DNA of 40,222 nucleotides from Planctomycetaceae bacterium (GCA_003445035.1 DLVV01000387.1:1-40222), one strand, 5' to 3'; shown: positions 8,292-18,430, numbered from the stretch's first letter. A program made the numbers and translations. The notes: generated by a model from the sequence alone, not told the origin.

Positions 8292-8315
8292 ACCCGCGGC
8301 GGTGCCAGCAGGGCG

Positions 8316-10268
8316 TTAGTCGTCGCCGCCCAGCAAAATGGTCGCCCCCGCAAAAATCCCGAATCGGGGTGAGGCGAATCCCCACACCTCCTCGTAGGTC
8401 TCGTCGGTGATGTTGTCCAACCGGGCAAACCACTGCAACCGATCGCTGTAATCCCAGGCCACCGTGGCATTCAGCAACGAGTACTCATCCAGCGCCGTCA
8501 CAAATCCGGACCCATCGAAATCGTCTCGCCGATCAACCCACTGATAATTCAACCCCACCCGTACCCCCTCGTCATCAAACCGATGGTCCACCCCCACCCG
8601 GAACTTGTTCCGCGGACGCCGCACCAGCCGGGAATCCGTCGTCCGGTTGCGCGCATCGAGTGATGTGTACCCAAACGAAGTCGACGTGGCTTCACCCAGC
8701 TGCAGATTCGCCGTCAACTCGACGCCAGCTGTCAGAGCCCGGTCAACATTGTCCAGGTGACCGCCAAACGGACCGGTTCCGTCGAATCGGTAAACAATCA
8801 ACTGGTCAATGTCGTTGCGAAAATAGGTGACGTCAACGACGAGATCTCCATCACCCAACGGCTGCTCGACCCCCAGCTCCCATCCAAAACTCCGCTCCGG
8901 CCGCAGGCCGGAATTCCCCAGGTTCGGGTCGAACAGTTCATTGATCGCCGGCGCACGGAACCCTGTCCCGATGCTTCCATGCAAAGCGGTCTCGGCCTCT
9001 TCCAGCACGTACCGAGTGGTCACACGATACGTCCCGGTCGACCCGGCCCGGCTGTAATGGTCCCAGCGAGCACCCAGCACCGTCGACCAGGTTTCGTCGA
9101 ACACGAGGTGGTCCTGGACATACACTCCATTGGCATGCAACGACCTGGCAGCGGCCGATGATGACGATGCGTCTTCGTTCAGGTAGTCGAGGCCTGTCGT
9201 CAGCACACTGCGTAATCGAACCGAATCGTACAGTACCGTGTTGGACTGCCAGTCGAACTTGACCGTTTCGCCATCGAAAGCCGCAGCCCCAAACGCTCCC
9301 GGATCCGTATCCCGTCGGTTGAAGCGGGAATAGTTGAAGCCGACCTTCTGCTCGATCGAGCCGTCGAACATCTCGGTCCGCAGTTGAGTGCGTAACGCGA
9401 ACGTCTCGTTCTTCAACTTCCTCTGCAAATCGTCGACGGGACCGGTGGGAAACAGGAATCCATCAATCTGAGCCTCGGCATCCGTGTACCGGAGGACCAG
9501 GTCCACGTCGGTCGTTTCGTTGAGCAGCCAGCCAAAACGGCCCGAGAGATTTCCGTTACGAAACCCATCGTTTTCCACGTTGCCCAGTCGTGGCGCGGCG
9601 GTGGTGAAACCGTCATTTTCAAAAAAGGAACCGCCAACCGAATAGTACACCCGGTCGGTTCCACCTGACACGCTGGCCGACTGCTGAAAACTGCCGTAGC
9701 GGCCACCCAATGTCCGAAAGCGGTACTTCGGACGTCCCTGCCCGCGTCGGGTGACGATGTTGATCACACCGCCGATCGCGTCCGATCCGTACAGGGTGCT
9801 TTGCGGCCCCCGAATCACTTCCACACGTTCGATATTGTCGACGGTGAGACTCGAGAAATCGAAGGCGCGACTGGGGCTGCTGGGATCGTTGAGTGGAATG
9901 CCGTCGAGCAAGACCTTCGTATGGCGAGACTCCGCTCCACGGATGAACACGGACGTCTGCTGGCCAGGCGATCCGGACCGAACAACGTCCAGCCCCGGAG
10001 TTCCCCGCAGGGCATCCTGCAACAGTGGACGGCCACTGCCACGAAGCTGCTCACCGGAAATCACCGTCACCGAACTGCCGTTTTGCTCTCGCAGAATCTC
10101 GGTACGAGTCGAGGACAGTACCGCTCGACCACTGAGCGGAGAGCGGGGAAACCGTCCAATGACGTCCGTGGGCCCAAGGACCGGTGGCGGATCGGCAATC
10201 GGGGCATCCTGGGCCCACAACACGGGCGTCACAAACAGCCACGCCAAGACCGAATACCGGGTCAGCAT
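8316..10268 (-). CDS. TonB-dependent outer-membrane receptor, BtuB-like
   Basis: The 650-residue precursor has a signal peptide (MLTRYSVLAWLFVTPVLWAQ). The plug domain (about 45-165) shows family motifs: SSTRTEILRE, LQDALRGTPGLDVV, SVFIRGAESRHTKVLLDG, ERVEVIRGPQSTLYGSDAIG and GVINIVTRRG. The remainder is a 22-strand-type barrel. The plug resembles BtuB and related vitamin B12 receptors, but siderophore or sugar ligands are equally possible. The ATG at 10268 was chosen to expose the signal peptide; the frame opens at 10310. The protein ends ATILLGGDD rather than with the usual terminal aromatic residue, so the last strand may be followed by a short tail. The 272-base gap upstream holds no gene and no convincing riboswitch. 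Confidence 0.85.
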   Translation of the reverse strand: MLTRYSVLAWLFVTPVLWAQDAPIADPPPVLGPTDVIGRFPRSPLSGRAVLSSTRTEILREQNGSSVTVISGEQLRGSGRPLLQDALRGTPGLDVVRSGSPGQQTSVFIRGAESRHTKVLLDGIPLNDPSSPSRAFDFSSLTVDNIERVEVIRGPQSTLYGSDAIGGVINIVTRRGQGRPKYRFRTLGGRYGSFQQSASVSGGTDRVYYSVGGSFFENDGFTTAAPRLGNVENDGFRNGNLSGRFGWLLNETTDVDLVLRYTDAEAQIDGFLFPTGPVDDLQRKLKNETFALRTQLRTEMFDGSIEQKVGFNYSRFNRRDTDPGAFGAAAFDGETVKFDWQSNTVLYDSVRLRSVLTTGLDYLNEDASSSSAAARSLHANGVYVQDHLVFDETWSTVLGARWDHYSRAGSTGTYRVTTRYVLEEAETALHGSIGTGFRAPAINELFDPNLGNSGLRPERSFGWELGVEQPLGDGDLVVDVTYFRNDIDQLIVYRFDGTGPFGGHLDNVDRALTAGVELTANLQLGEATSTSFGYTSLDARNRTTDSRLVRRPRNKFRVGVDHRFDDEGVRVGLNYQWVDRRDDFDGSGFVTALDEYSLLNATVAWDYSDRLQWFARLDNITDETYEEVWGFASPRFGIFAGATILLGGDD

Positions 10269-10540
10269 CGTTGTGGTCCCACCCACGAGGACAACGTACG
10301 GCGAACCCACGACCGGGGCCGGATTTCCGCGGGGCGGACCCGAACCTGTTCACAGCTTCCCGGTTCCCATCCGGACCAGTCGCACATGTGCCCTTCGTAT
10401 CCCGAGCCGCAGGGAGCCCCGCGCACCTTTCCCCAAGTGCGGTAACAACACCGCTATCAAAGGTTTCGGCATTCGACACCGGTGCCGATCACATGCATTT
10501 TGCACATTGCACCGGTCGTGCCGATTGGGCAGCGTGCCCC

Positions 10541-11767
10541 TCAGTCCCGAACGGGAGACACCTCGAAGGCCGCCTGCTGGTCGTTGGATCTCGCCACCGA
10601 ACGATCCCCTTTGTGGATTACCAGCCGATGCCTCAGCACCAGCGGACGGTTCCGCTGCAGGGGAACCGCCTCGCGGCCGGGATACGCCACGTTCTGCATT
10701 CCGTAGTAACGCAGCAACCACTTCGGAGGAAACTCCGGAAGCCGTTTGTCACAAAGAATCGACAAACCACTCACCGCCTCACCATCACCAAAACGGCCAC
10801 TGATGTCGGCCCAGGGACTCTGCGACCCGACCGCATCCTGCTTCAACAGCCCACGGCGGTCATGAATCGCCATTTGCCGAGGTGGTTTCACTCGAACGGT
10901 GAACCCCGAGTACCCCTTCACATTCTCCGAACCTCCGATCTTCACCTCGTCAAGCAACGCGGTCAATCGGATCCGGAAGTCGATGTGTCTCACATCACCG
11001 ACACTGTGAAACACCCGAAACCGTCCCTTCTCTTCGACGATCGGCCGCTGTCGCCCATTTCGATCGACAATGTGTTTGGAAGTCCATTCGACCCTTGTCG
11101 ACAGCGTGGCGAATACCGGCCCCAACTCAGCCACCACCACCTCCCGGACGACCGGCAGAAAGTCCTTGTTGACCCAGGGATCGCCGGCCCGGACTTTGCC
11201 CACCAACAACTGGTGCCAGGCCCAGAATATGCCATGGTGATGAGGATGATCCTTGGGAAAGTCCTGTGTCAGCACTTCCCCGCCGAGCCCATAAAGCGGG
11301 TGAAAGTAATTGGCAGCCACGTGTGTCCCGTTGTCGAGTGAACGAGGTTCGCGATGGTAAAACATCACCTTCCGGTCCCCATCTCGACATTCCATCCCCC
11401 CGGGTGCAGCAACGAACCGCACACCCGTCTCGCCACCCCTGTCCGTTTTTACGACGCCGGTGACCCGAATCCGCTTCCCGTCGGCCTGGCCCTTTCCAAT
11501 CGCAGCCAGCAGCCAGGCAGCCCGCCCGTCGGACTGGCACTGCACGACCACGTTGCCCTCCCCCAGGGCCTCATGGCGGGCGACCAACACGGCTCCGGGG
11601 GTCGCGGCCCCTTCCACCCGTGCCTGCAACGGAATCCGGAGCCCCGTCGGCAGCCCCCTCGGAAGGTCGATCGACAGGACCACCCGATCCGCGGCGGCCA
11701 GGCCATCCACCAGACAGAGGACGGAAACTGTCACCAACACCGAAACCCATGGCGCACGATGACTCAT
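10541..11767 (-). CDS. DUF6807 (PmoA-like) family secreted protein
   Basis: The 408-residue protein has a signal peptide (residues 1-26, ending GLAAAD). Its core contains the family's His-rich signature DHPHHHGIFWAWHQL (about 173-187) together with GMECRDGDRKVMFYHRE and the C-terminal NVAYPGREAVPLQRNRPLVL. Such proteins are abundant in Planctomycetota and are often labelled PmoA by homology, although a methane-oxidation role has no support here. The histidine cluster suggests metal or carbohydrate binding. The gene is divergent from the glycosyltransferase at 11842 across 74 bases that contain a perfect palindrome around TATACT. The biochemical function is unknown. Confidence 0.82.
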   Translation of the reverse strand: MSHRAPWVSVLVTVSVLCLVDGLAAADRVVLSIDLPRGLPTGLRIPLQARVEGAATPGAVLVARHEALGEGNVVVQCQSDGRAAWLLAAIGKGQADGKRIRVTGVVKTDRGGETGVRFVAAPGGMECRDGDRKVMFYHREPRSLDNGTHVAANYFHPLYGLGGEVLTQDFPKDHPHHHGIFWAWHQLLVGKVRAGDPWVNKDFLPVVREVVVAELGPVFATLSTRVEWTSKHIVDRNGRQRPIVEEKGRFRVFHSVGDVRHIDFRIRLTALLDEVKIGGSENVKGYSGFTVRVKPPRQMAIHDRRGLLKQDAVGSQSPWADISGRFGDGEAVSGLSILCDKRLPEFPPKWLLRYYGMQNVAYPGREAVPLQRNRPLVLRHRLVIHKGDRSVARSNDQQAAFEVSPVRD

Positions 11768-11817
11768 TTTGATTCTCCCGTCACAACTTCGGACGTGTCA
11801 GCACCCACTCACGCCGC

Positions 11818-11827
11818 CAGTATACTG
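11818..11827. promoter_or_regulatory. Palindromic -10-like element between divergent genes
   Basis: The 10-bp perfect palindrome CAGTATACTG contains TATACT on both strands and sits midway between the start at 11767 (minus) and that at 11842 (plus). It could act as a shared, symmetric -10 box for divergent transcription, or as an operator. No strong -35 hexamer is seen at standard spacing on either strand. Confidence 0.28.
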
Positions 11828-11841
11828 ACGTCCTGGTTACA

Positions 11842-13011
11842 ATGCCCATCATGGATCTCACACTAACAGCCCTGGGATGGGCCCTCTGTGGACTGTGGTG
11901 TCTCGGCCTGGGACTGCCGCTGCTGATCCTGTGGTGGCGACGTTTCCCAAAACTGGCCCGGAGGATACGAGATCCGGAGACCTTGCCCAGGGTGACGGTG
12001 GTGATCACCGCCAAGGACGAAGGCGATCGCATCTCCGACTGCCTCGCCTCGCTACTTGCCTCCGACTATCCCGATCTCGAACTGATCGCCGTCAACGATC
12101 GCTCCGAGGACAGCACGGGCCAGGAGATTGACCGACTTGCCGCAACCGACACGCGGACGCGAGCCGTGCACATCCACGAACTGCCGTCCGACTGGCTGGG
12201 AAAAAACCACGCGATGTGGCAGGGAGCCCGCCAGGCCACCGGCGACTGGATCCTGTTCACCGACGGCGATGTCCTCTACGAACCCAACACAATTCGACTG
12301 ACGGTGTCCTGGGCATTGGCACAACGACTGGATCACCTGGCGATCATCCCGTCGATGTTGACGGGTGGCTATCTGGAAACCGCCCTGGTCTCGTTTTTCG
12401 GGCTGATTTTCGCAGCCGCCACACAGCCCTGGCTGATCCGCCTGCCCACCAGGCACATTTATGCCGGCGTGGGAGCATTCAATCTCGTCCGTCGTGATTT
12501 CTACGAGGCGGCCGGCGGCCATCACCCGATAGCCTACGAGATCGCGGACGACCTGAGGCTGGGCCAGTTGCTCAAACGCCACGGGGCCCGCGCCGACCTG
12601 TTGGTGGCCGGGGACCTCCTGAAAGTCCGCTGGCAACAGTCGGCTTGGACGACTATCACCGGATTGGAGAAGAACGGTTTCGCTGCACTGAAATATTCGA
12701 TTCCTCGCACCTGCTTTCTTCTGTTGTCGGCGGTCCTGTTTTTTTTCTCGCCCGTACTCGCCCTCGCCCTTTGCAGCGGGCCTGTCACCTGGGGGTTCGC
12801 CGCCACCGTGGCCGTTTCACACCTCTGCTATTCCGCAGGGGCCCATGTCCTGGGGACACGGCCATGGGTCCTCCCAATGCTTCTGCCGGCCGCGGCCGGC
12901 ATCCTCTTTGCCTTCCTGCGCTCGATGGTCATCACGCTCCGCCAAGGAGGGGTTCGCTGGCGAGACACGTTTTATCCACTTGGTGAACTCAGACGGCGAA
13001 TGTACCGATAG
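11842..13011 (+). CDS. Membrane-bound family 2 glycosyltransferase
   Basis: The 389-residue protein begins with a membrane helix (about 8-33). A GT-A catalytic domain follows (about 50-280), with the nucleotide-binding VTVVITAKDEGDRI, the ND motif AVNDRSEDST and the DxD motif D141-G-D143 in FTDGDVLYE. KVRWQQSAW, with Q and W residues, comes later, as in processive or lipid-linked GT2 enzymes. Three or more C-terminal helices follow (LLLSAVLFFFSPVLALAL onward). The architecture resembles carotenoid glycosyltransferases (CrtQ type) and HpnB-type enzymes, so a lipid acceptor is plausible. No lipid-biosynthesis genes are adjacent. ATG codons at 11842 and 11851 are both possible starts; neither has a clear SD. 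Confidence 0.82.
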   Translation: MPIMDLTLTALGWALCGLWCLGLGLPLLILWWRRFPKLARRIRDPETLPRVTVVITAKDEGDRISDCLASLLASDYPDLELIAVNDRSEDSTGQEIDRLAATDTRTRAVHIHELPSDWLGKNHAMWQGARQATGDWILFTDGDVLYEPNTIRLTVSWALAQRLDHLAIIPSMLTGGYLETALVSFFGLIFAAATQPWLIRLPTRHIYAGVGAFNLVRRDFYEAAGGHHPIAYEIADDLRLGQLLKRHGARADLLVAGDLLKVRWQQSAWTTITGLEKNGFAALKYSIPRTCFLLLSAVLFFFSPVLALALCSGPVTWGFAATVAVSHLCYSAGAHVLGTRPWVLPMLLPAAAGILFAFLRSMVITLRQGGVRWRDTFYPLGELRRRMYR

Positions 13012-13117
13012 GCTACACGGCCCAAACCGCGGCACAGAAACCAGCCACGAAACCCTCCACCCCACCGATGGCGGCTTGTTTTCCAAGCAGGCGGCCCCGC
13101 CATCAACTCTCTAGGGG

Positions 13118-13146
13118 TTGAAATCAATCCGCGCGAGACCTAAATT
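13118..13146 (+). promoter_or_regulatory. Sigma-70-type promoter of rpsD
   Basis: TTGAAA (13118-13123), an exact 17-base spacer and TAAATT (13141-13146) form the best promoter match in the window. Transcription would start near 13153, giving a leader of about 50 bases. That leader contains a 6-bp hairpin (AACGGC at 13160-13165 with GCCGTT at 13171-13176) and an SD GGAGAG at 13191-13196, nine bases after its GGAG core to the ATG. The hairpin could be a target for S4 autoregulation, but this is inference. Confidence 0.6.
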
Positions 13147-13203
13147 CGGGGCTTCCAGTAACGGCCCTTTGCCGTTGGCGGGCATACCCCGGAGAGAAAC
13201 TGA

Positions 13204-13812
13204 ATGGGTCGGCACACCGGACCTAAGGCGCGGATCAACCGTCGCCTCGGCGCGATGATCTTCGAGAATTCCGGCGCGGTTCGCGCGGCCGAACGACGCG
13301 ACTACCCTCCCGGCATGTCACAGCGGCGTCGCAAGCCCTCCAACTACGCGATCGCGCTGCTTGAAAAACAAAAGATCAAGTACTACTACGGTTTGCGCGA
13401 ACGTCAATTGCGGCGGTACTTCGACGCTGCCAAGGGGATGCAGGGCAACACCGGTGAGCAGTTGCTGATGCTCTGCGAGCGGCGTCTCGACAACGTGATC
13501 CGCAGGGCCGGTTTCGCCGACAGCCGCCCACAGGCTCGCCAGGGCGCCTCTCACGGACATTTCCAGGTCAACGGCCGCACTGTCACTGTCCCGTCAATTC
13601 GCATCAATGCCGGCGACGTGATCTCGGTCCGCAACCGGCCGAACCTCAAGGCGCTCTACGGATCCCTGCTCGAATCGGGCTCGACCAACGACGCCGACTG
13701 GATTGACATCGACACGGACAACCTGTCTGTCACGGTCACCGCACTGCCGACCGCCGAAGACGTCAGCCTGCCAGTGGACGTGGGCAAGGTGGTCGTCTTC
13801 TTGTCGCGGTAA
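13204..13812 (+). CDS. rpsD: 30S ribosomal protein S4 (uS4)
   Basis: The 202-residue protein matches bacterial S4. It has the basic N-terminus MGRHTGPKARINRRLG, the central rRNA-binding segment KQKIKYYYGLRERQLRRYF, the ERRLDNVIRRAGFA motif and an S4 RNA-binding domain (HGHFQVNGRTVTVPS). It lacks the N-terminal zinc-binding cysteines, so it is the C-minus form. S4 nucleates 30S assembly by binding 16S rRNA. It stands alone here, outside any alpha or S13-S11 operon, and is followed after 46 bases by an adenylate kinase gene. A strong promoter and a clear SD fit high expression. Confidence 0.97.
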   Translation: MGRHTGPKARINRRLGAMIFENSGAVRAAERRDYPPGMSQRRRKPSNYAIALLEKQKIKYYYGLRERQLRRYFDAAKGMQGNTGEQLLMLCERRLDNVIRRAGFADSRPQARQGASHGHFQVNGRTVTVPSIRINAGDVISVRNRPNLKALYGSLLESGSTNDADWIDIDTDNLSVTVTALPTAEDVSLPVDVGKVVVFLSR

Positions 13813-13858
13813 TCCCGGGGCTGTTGCAACTCCGCGGTCGCCACACAGGACCGACCCG

Positions 13859-14479
13859 ATGAAGCACCCGCAACCCGCCGCCATCCTGCTTTTTGGTGCA
13901 CCCGGAAGTGGCAAGGGAACACAGGGCGTTGTCCTTGGAGACCTGCCAGGCTTCTTTCATCTCTCCAGCGGGGAGATCTTCCGAGGGCTTGACCCGGATT
14001 CGCCCGACGGACAGGCCGTTGCCGAATACACATCCGGTGGCAACCTCGTCCCCGACGACTTCACCGTTTCCCTGTGGCGCAAACAACTCGCCAGCCTGAT
14101 CGCCGACGGCTCGTTCGACCCTGACCGCCAAATCCTCCTGCTCGATGGTATTCCCCGCAACACCGCACAGTGCGAAATGATCGCCGACGACGTCGACGTG
14201 AAACTCGTGCTGCACCTCGCAGGCAGCGACTACGAGCCTCTGGTCCAACGGATCCTTGATCGTGCCAACCAGCAAGGACGCCCCGATGACGCCGACGAAT
14301 CGATCGTGCGACACCGGTTCGACGTCTACCAGTCAGAATCGGCACCCGTGCTGGACCATTACCCGGACGAACTCCGCGGCGATGTTGACCCGATAGGCCT
14401 TCCCGGCCAGGTGCTCGGACGCGTCTTGGACCACGTGTTGCCCGTGCAGCAACGGTTTCTCGGCGAGGCCGGCGAGTAA
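13859..14479 (+). CDS. adk: Adenylate kinase-family nucleoside monophosphate kinase
   Basis: The 206-residue protein shows the P-loop GAPGSGKGTQG (about 13-23), the NMP-binding SSGEIFRG and a variant DGIPRN where DGFPR is usual. Basic residues in LVQRILDRANQQGRPDD and IVRHRFDVYQSESAPVLDHY follow. The LID is short with no zinc cysteines, as in short-type kinases. It interconverts AMP and ATP with ADP. The ATG at 13859 was chosen because AGGA precedes it by eight bases and the kinase fold starts at once; the frame opens earlier within rpsD. Its position behind rpsD suggests co-transcription. A related NMP specificity cannot be excluded because of the substituted motifs. Confidence 0.85.
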   Translation: MKHPQPAAILLFGAPGSGKGTQGVVLGDLPGFFHLSSGEIFRGLDPDSPDGQAVAEYTSGGNLVPDDFTVSLWRKQLASLIADGSFDPDRQILLLDGIPRNTAQCEMIADDVDVKLVLHLAGSDYEPLVQRILDRANQQGRPDDADESIVRHRFDVYQSESAPVLDHYPDELRGDVDPIGLPGQVLGRVLDHVLPVQQRFLGEAGE

Positions 14480-14506
14480 CTCGTTGCGGACTGCCACCCG
14501 GCTTCG

Positions 14507-17239
14507 CTACGTCGCATCCAGCAACGACTTTCGAATCCGGTCCAGTTCCTCGAGCGCCGCCAGCGGAGTCATTGACTCGATATCCATCCCGCGGATCTCC
14601 TCCAGCAACGGGTGCGGTGGCGTCTCGAACAGAGACAACTGGCGACTGGATGTTGGTCCGGTTGGCCGTGTCGGCACGCGAGGACGGCCCTCCTCGTCCA
14701 GATGATCCGATTCGAGTGTCTCCAGGATCACGCGTGCCCGATCGATCACGTCGCCGGGAACGCCTGCCAATCGGGCCACGTGAATTCCGTAGCTCTTGTC
14801 AGCCGACCCCTCGATGATCTTGTGCAGGAAGACCACATCCTCATCCTGTTCGTGCACCGCCACGTTCAGGTTGACCGCACCGCCAAGGGTCGATGTCAGT
14901 TCGGTCAATTCGTGGTAATGCGTCGCGAACAGCGTTCGGCAACCAACGCGGTCGTGCAGGTGTTCGGTGATCGCCCAGGCCAACGAGATGCCGTCGTACG
15001 TACTGGTGCCGCGTCCAATTTCATCCAGAACCACCAGGCTATGACGACTGGCAGCGTTGAGAATCCTCGCCGTCTCGGTCATTTCGACCATGAAGGTGCT
15101 CTGCCCTTTACTCAACTCGTCGCTGGCCCCGACCCTGGCGAACACCCGGTCTGCGACCCCGACCCGAGCTTCACTGGCCGGAACAAAAGAACCCATCTGA
15201 GCCAGGATCGTTACGAGCGCCGCCTGCCGGATGTAGGTGCTCTTTCCGGCCATATTTGGTCCGGTGATGATCTGCATATGACCGGTTGCTCCCCCGACCC
15301 GAACGGCATTGGGAACAAACTCGCCGGTCGGCTGAATCCGGTCGAGCACCGGATGACGGCTCTCCCGCAAATCCAGGATCGGCTCCTCGGTCAACTCGGG
15401 ACGGCAATAGCCCCGGGAAGCCGCCAGGACCCCCAGTCCGGCCAGTACGTCCAAGCGGGCCAGCACACCGGCTGACGCCTGGAGCCGCAAACACTCGCTC
15501 GACACCGATTCGCGAAGAGCACCGAAAAAACGTTGCTCCAGCACCACCGCCTGCTCTTCGGCCCGCAGCACCTTCTCCTCGTGCTCCTTCAACTCCGGAG
15601 TGACGTACCGTTCCTGGTTCTTCAATGTCTGCTTGCGGATGTATTCCTCCGGGACCTTCGCCAGGTGGGCGGCGGTCACCTCCAGGTAGTAACCGAACAC
15701 CTTGTTGAACCCGACCTTCAGATTCGAAATCCCGGTTCGCTCACTTTCGCTGGCCTGGTAGGCCGCAATCCACTCCTTGCCCCCCCTTGCCAAGTCCCGC
15801 AACTGATCCAATTCGGCGTCGAACCCGTCACGTATAATGCCACCGTCGGAGACCAGCAACGGGGGATCCTCGACAAGCGTCGCGGAGACCCGTTCCAGCA
15901 CGTCGGAGCACAAGTCCAGGCGATCTTCAAGTTGCCCCAGCAGCCCCGCATCTCGTTCAGCAAGCAACTGCTTCAACTGCGGAAGACGCGCCAATGTCCC
16001 CGAGAGACACCCGAGGTCCCGTGGCGACGCCCGGCCGGTAGCGACTCGTGACGTCAGGCGTTCGAGATCGTAGATGCCCTTGAGCTGTTCCTGGACCTCG
16101 CGGCACACCGTGGGCCCACTGCGAAACTCCTCGACAGCATCCAGCCTTTGGCTGATCTGTTCGATATCGGTCAGCGGATTCGAGAGCCACTCGCCCAGCA
16201 AACGGGCCCCCATCGACGTCACCGTTTCGTCGACAACCCCCAGCAGGCTTCCATCTCGATTTCCATCGATCAAGGTCCTGGTCAATTCCAGGCTCCGCCG
16301 GGTCGCCTCGTCGATCACCAGGAACCGGCTGCTCGAGTACGCTTCCAGGCGGGCCACGTGGGGCAGGGCACTGAGATGGTTTTCGGCGGCGTACGCCAGC
16401 AAGGCGCCCGCCGCCGTCGCCGCAGCGGTGTCGTCGTCACTGAAATCGAATCCCGCCAACGTCCGCGTGCCGAAATGGTCCAGTAACGTCCTCCTGCAGG
16501 TTTCGACCCCAAACTGCCAAGCAGCCCGATGGGCCAGGCTGATCCCCAACTGGTCGGCCAGCCACCCCAGCCCAAGTTCGTCAACCGTGTCCTCGGCCAC
16601 CAGGCACTCGGCTGGAGACAACCTGGCCAGTTCATCGGACAAGTCGGTCAACGTGACGGTCGTCGCCTGGAAACGGCCAGTCGAGAGTTCCAGCCAGGCC
16701 AGGCCGATCCCATCGCGCGTCGAGGCCACCCCGGCGATGTAGTTGTACGAACGAGGATCCAACAGCGCCGGATCGGTCAACGTGCCGGGTGTCACCGTCT
16801 GAGTCACCTCACGACGCACCATCCCCTTGGCCGTCTTGGGGTCCTCCACCTGATCACAGATCGCCACCCGGTAACCCGCCCGGATCAACTTCTGCAGGTA
16901 GCCGTCCAGTGCGTGGTAGGGAAACCCTGCCATCGGAACCGGGTTGTCCGAGTTCTTGTCACGACTGGTCAGGGTCAACCCCAACACCGGGGCCACCACC
17001 TCAGCATCCTCGAAAAACAGCTCGTAAAAATCCCCCATCCGGAACAGCAGCACGGCCTCAGGGTTCTGCCCCTTGACCTCGGTGTACCGCTGCATCATCG
17101 GGGTCAGCTTGCCGCTCCGCCCCTTGTCCGACCCCGAGCGGGTCTTACCCGCCGCAGCGCTGTCAGCAACATCCGACGACGGCGGTGAACCACCGTTGTC
17201 CTGCGAATCGGGTTGTTCGGGTGCTCCGGAATCCGCCAT
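14507..17239 (-). CDS. mutS: DNA mismatch repair protein MutS
   Basis: The 910-residue protein has all MutS landmarks. The mismatch-reading F-x-E is F71-Y72-E73 in [11 protein letters not shown]. Connector and lever domains follow, then the Walker [10 protein letters not shown] (660-668, K666) and the Walker [17 protein letters not shown]. The helix-turn-helix region continues to about residue 840, and a tail near 870-910 ends [20 protein letters not shown], a typical MutS C-terminus. A Ser/Gly/Asp-rich extension of about 43 residues precedes the fold, which makes the protein longer than the usual 850-880. The ATG at 17239 has no SD; the frame opens at 17416 but that part overlaps prs. It lies 46 bases behind prs, so co-transcription is likely. 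Confidence 0.95.
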   Translation of the reverse strand: MADSGAPEQPDSQDNGGSPPSSDVADSAAAGKTRSGSDKGRSGKLTPMMQRYTEVKGQNPEAVLLFRMGDFYELFFEDAEVVAPVLGLTLTSRDKNSDNPVPMAGFPYHALDGYLQKLIRAGYRVAICDQVEDPKTAKGMVRREVTQTVTPGTLTDPALLDPRSYNYIAGVASTRDGIGLAWLELSTGRFQATTVTLTDLSDELARLSPAECLVAEDTVDELGLGWLADQLGISLAHRAAWQFGVETCRRTLLDHFGTRTLAGFDFSDDDTAAATAAGALLAYAAENHLSALPHVARLEAYSSSRFLVIDEATRRSLELTRTLIDGNRDGSLLGVVDETVTSMGARLLGEWLSNPLTDIEQISQRLDAVEEFRSGPTVCREVQEQLKGIYDLERLTSRVATGRASPRDLGCLSGTLARLPQLKQLLAERDAGLLGQLEDRLDLCSDVLERVSATLVEDPPLLVSDGGIIRDGFDAELDQLRDLARGGKEWIAAYQASESERTGISNLKVGFNKVFGYYLEVTAAHLAKVPEEYIRKQTLKNQERYVTPELKEHEEKVLRAEEQAVVLEQRFFGALRESVSSECLRLQASAGVLARLDVLAGLGVLAASRGYCRPELTEEPILDLRESRHPVLDRIQPTGEFVPNAVRVGGATGHMQIITGPNMAGKSTYIRQAALVTILAQMGSFVPASEARVGVADRVFARVGASDELSKGQSTFMVEMTETARILNAASRHSLVVLDEIGRGTSTYDGISLAWAITEHLHDRVGCRTLFATHYHELTELTSTLGGAVNLNVAVHEQDEDVVFLHKIIEGSADKSYGIHVARLAGVPGDVIDRARVILETLESDHLDEEGRPRVPTRPTGPTSSRQLSLFETPPHPLLEEIRGMDIESMTPLAALEELDRIRKSLLDAT

Positions 17240-17285
17240 GACGCCGGTGTCGAAAAAGTTCGGGAACAGATGAGTGCGAGGACAA

Positions 17286-18311
17286 TCAGCCTCGCGTTCC
17301 AGGGAACAACTGGCTGACGCTGGTGCGTTCGTGTATCGACCGTATCGCATTGGCGAACAGTGGAGCCACGCTGACGACTTCGACATTCTCGGGCAACGGT
17401 TCGAAGGCCGTCTCAATTGTGTCGGTGATCAGCATTTTCTTGATCACGCTGCCGCCAATCCTGTCCGCGGCCCCCTTGGAGAACACTCCATGGCTGACTG
17501 CCGCATAGACATCACGCGCTCCTCGCTGCTTGAGCACCTCCCCGGCGCTGACCAGGGAGCCGCCGGTAATCGTGAAGTCATCGACCACCAGCACGTTTTT
17601 GCCCTCGACATCACCGACGATCTCCAGCACCTCCGCCTTTTCGTCGTGGCCGGTCCGTTGCTTGCTGCCGAACACAGCCGGAACGTCGAGCACGCGGGCG
17701 TAATCAACCGCGTCCTTGGCAAAACCGGTGTCGGGACTGCAAACGACCAGGTCGGGGATCTCCAGGGCTCGCACGTGGTCACAGATGGTGTGCCGGGCGT
17801 AAAGATGGTCGACCGGAATGCGGAAGAACCCCTGGATCTGCGGACTGTGCAGATCCATGGTCAAGACCCGATCCGCTCCAGCCGCTTCGATCGCATCAGC
17901 ACAGACCCGTGCACGGATCGACACCCGGGGCTCATCCTTCTTGTCACCCTTGGCATAGCTGAAGAAGGGGATCACAGCGGTCACGTGCTGGGCGCTGGCC
18001 CGCTTCAGTGCATCAATCCAGAACAGCAACTCCATGAAATTGTCGTTGACCGGAAAGTGGACGCCTTGAATCACGTACACGTCGCGCCCGCGAACATTCT
18101 CCTTGACCCGCACAAACACATTGCCCTCGCTGAAGACATGGGCGTGACAGGGCACCAGCGGCACGCTCAGGCCGTCAGCAATGGCCTGGGCCAGGATCGG
18201 ATTGCCCGAACCCGGCAACACCGCCAAGTCACCCTGGGGCGCCTGGAACGGCTGGGCTCGGGGCCCGGATCGTGCGACGGGATTGTCGGCGGCGGCATTC
18301 ATCGGGAGCAT
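17286..18311 (-). CDS. prs: Ribose-phosphate pyrophosphokinase (PRPP synthetase)
   Basis: The protein has 341 residues. Family motifs are the catalytic-loop segment [34 protein letters not shown] (151-163), DHLYARHT and the PRPP-binding loop [12 protein letters not shown] (242-253). It makes PRPP for nucleotide, His and Trp synthesis from ribose 5-phosphate and ATP. The conserved ribose-phosphate loop reads [13 protein letters not shown] rather than the usual PD-x-GG-x-x-RA, a divergent form. Starts at 18311 and 18302 are both possible; neither has an SD. It is divergent from serC and precedes mutS. The 25-residue lead-in before [11 protein letters not shown] is low-complexity and may be partly untranslated. 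Confidence 0.9.
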   Translation of the reverse strand: MLPMNAAADNPVARSGPRAQPFQAPQGDLAVLPGSGNPILAQAIADGLSVPLVPCHAHVFSEGNVFVRVKENVRGRDVYVIQGVHFPVNDNFMELLFWIDALKRASAQHVTAVIPFFSYAKGDKKDEPRVSIRARVCADAIEAAGADRVLTMDLHSPQIQGFFRIPVDHLYARHTICDHVRALEIPDLVVCSPDTGFAKDAVDYARVLDVPAVFGSKQRTGHDEKAEVLEIVGDVEGKNVLVVDDFTITGGSLVSAGEVLKQRGARDVYAAVSHGVFSKGAADRIGGSVIKKMLITDTIETAFEPLPENVEVVSVAPLFANAIRSIHERTSVSQLFPGTRG

Positions 18312-18430
18312 GATATACAAGGTCACGACAACTCGAAAGCCGACCCTCACGGGGATTGACGCCCCACGCACCGCCGCCTATCACACCTCCTGTCACTTCT
18401 TCCCGCCCCCCGGCGACCGGCACCGTCACC

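Noticed and set aside
10269..10540. Possible cobalamin riboswitch upstream of the BtuB-like receptor on the minus strand (a GGGAAGCTGTGAACAGG run followed by CCGCCCCGC).
   Set aside because: Only part of the conserved core is visible. The CTGT after CCCGC and the B12 box (AGYCNGGAGACC-like) are missing, and too few bases remain before the ATG. A covariance-model search with the Rfam cobalamin family (RF00174) over this interval would be decisive.
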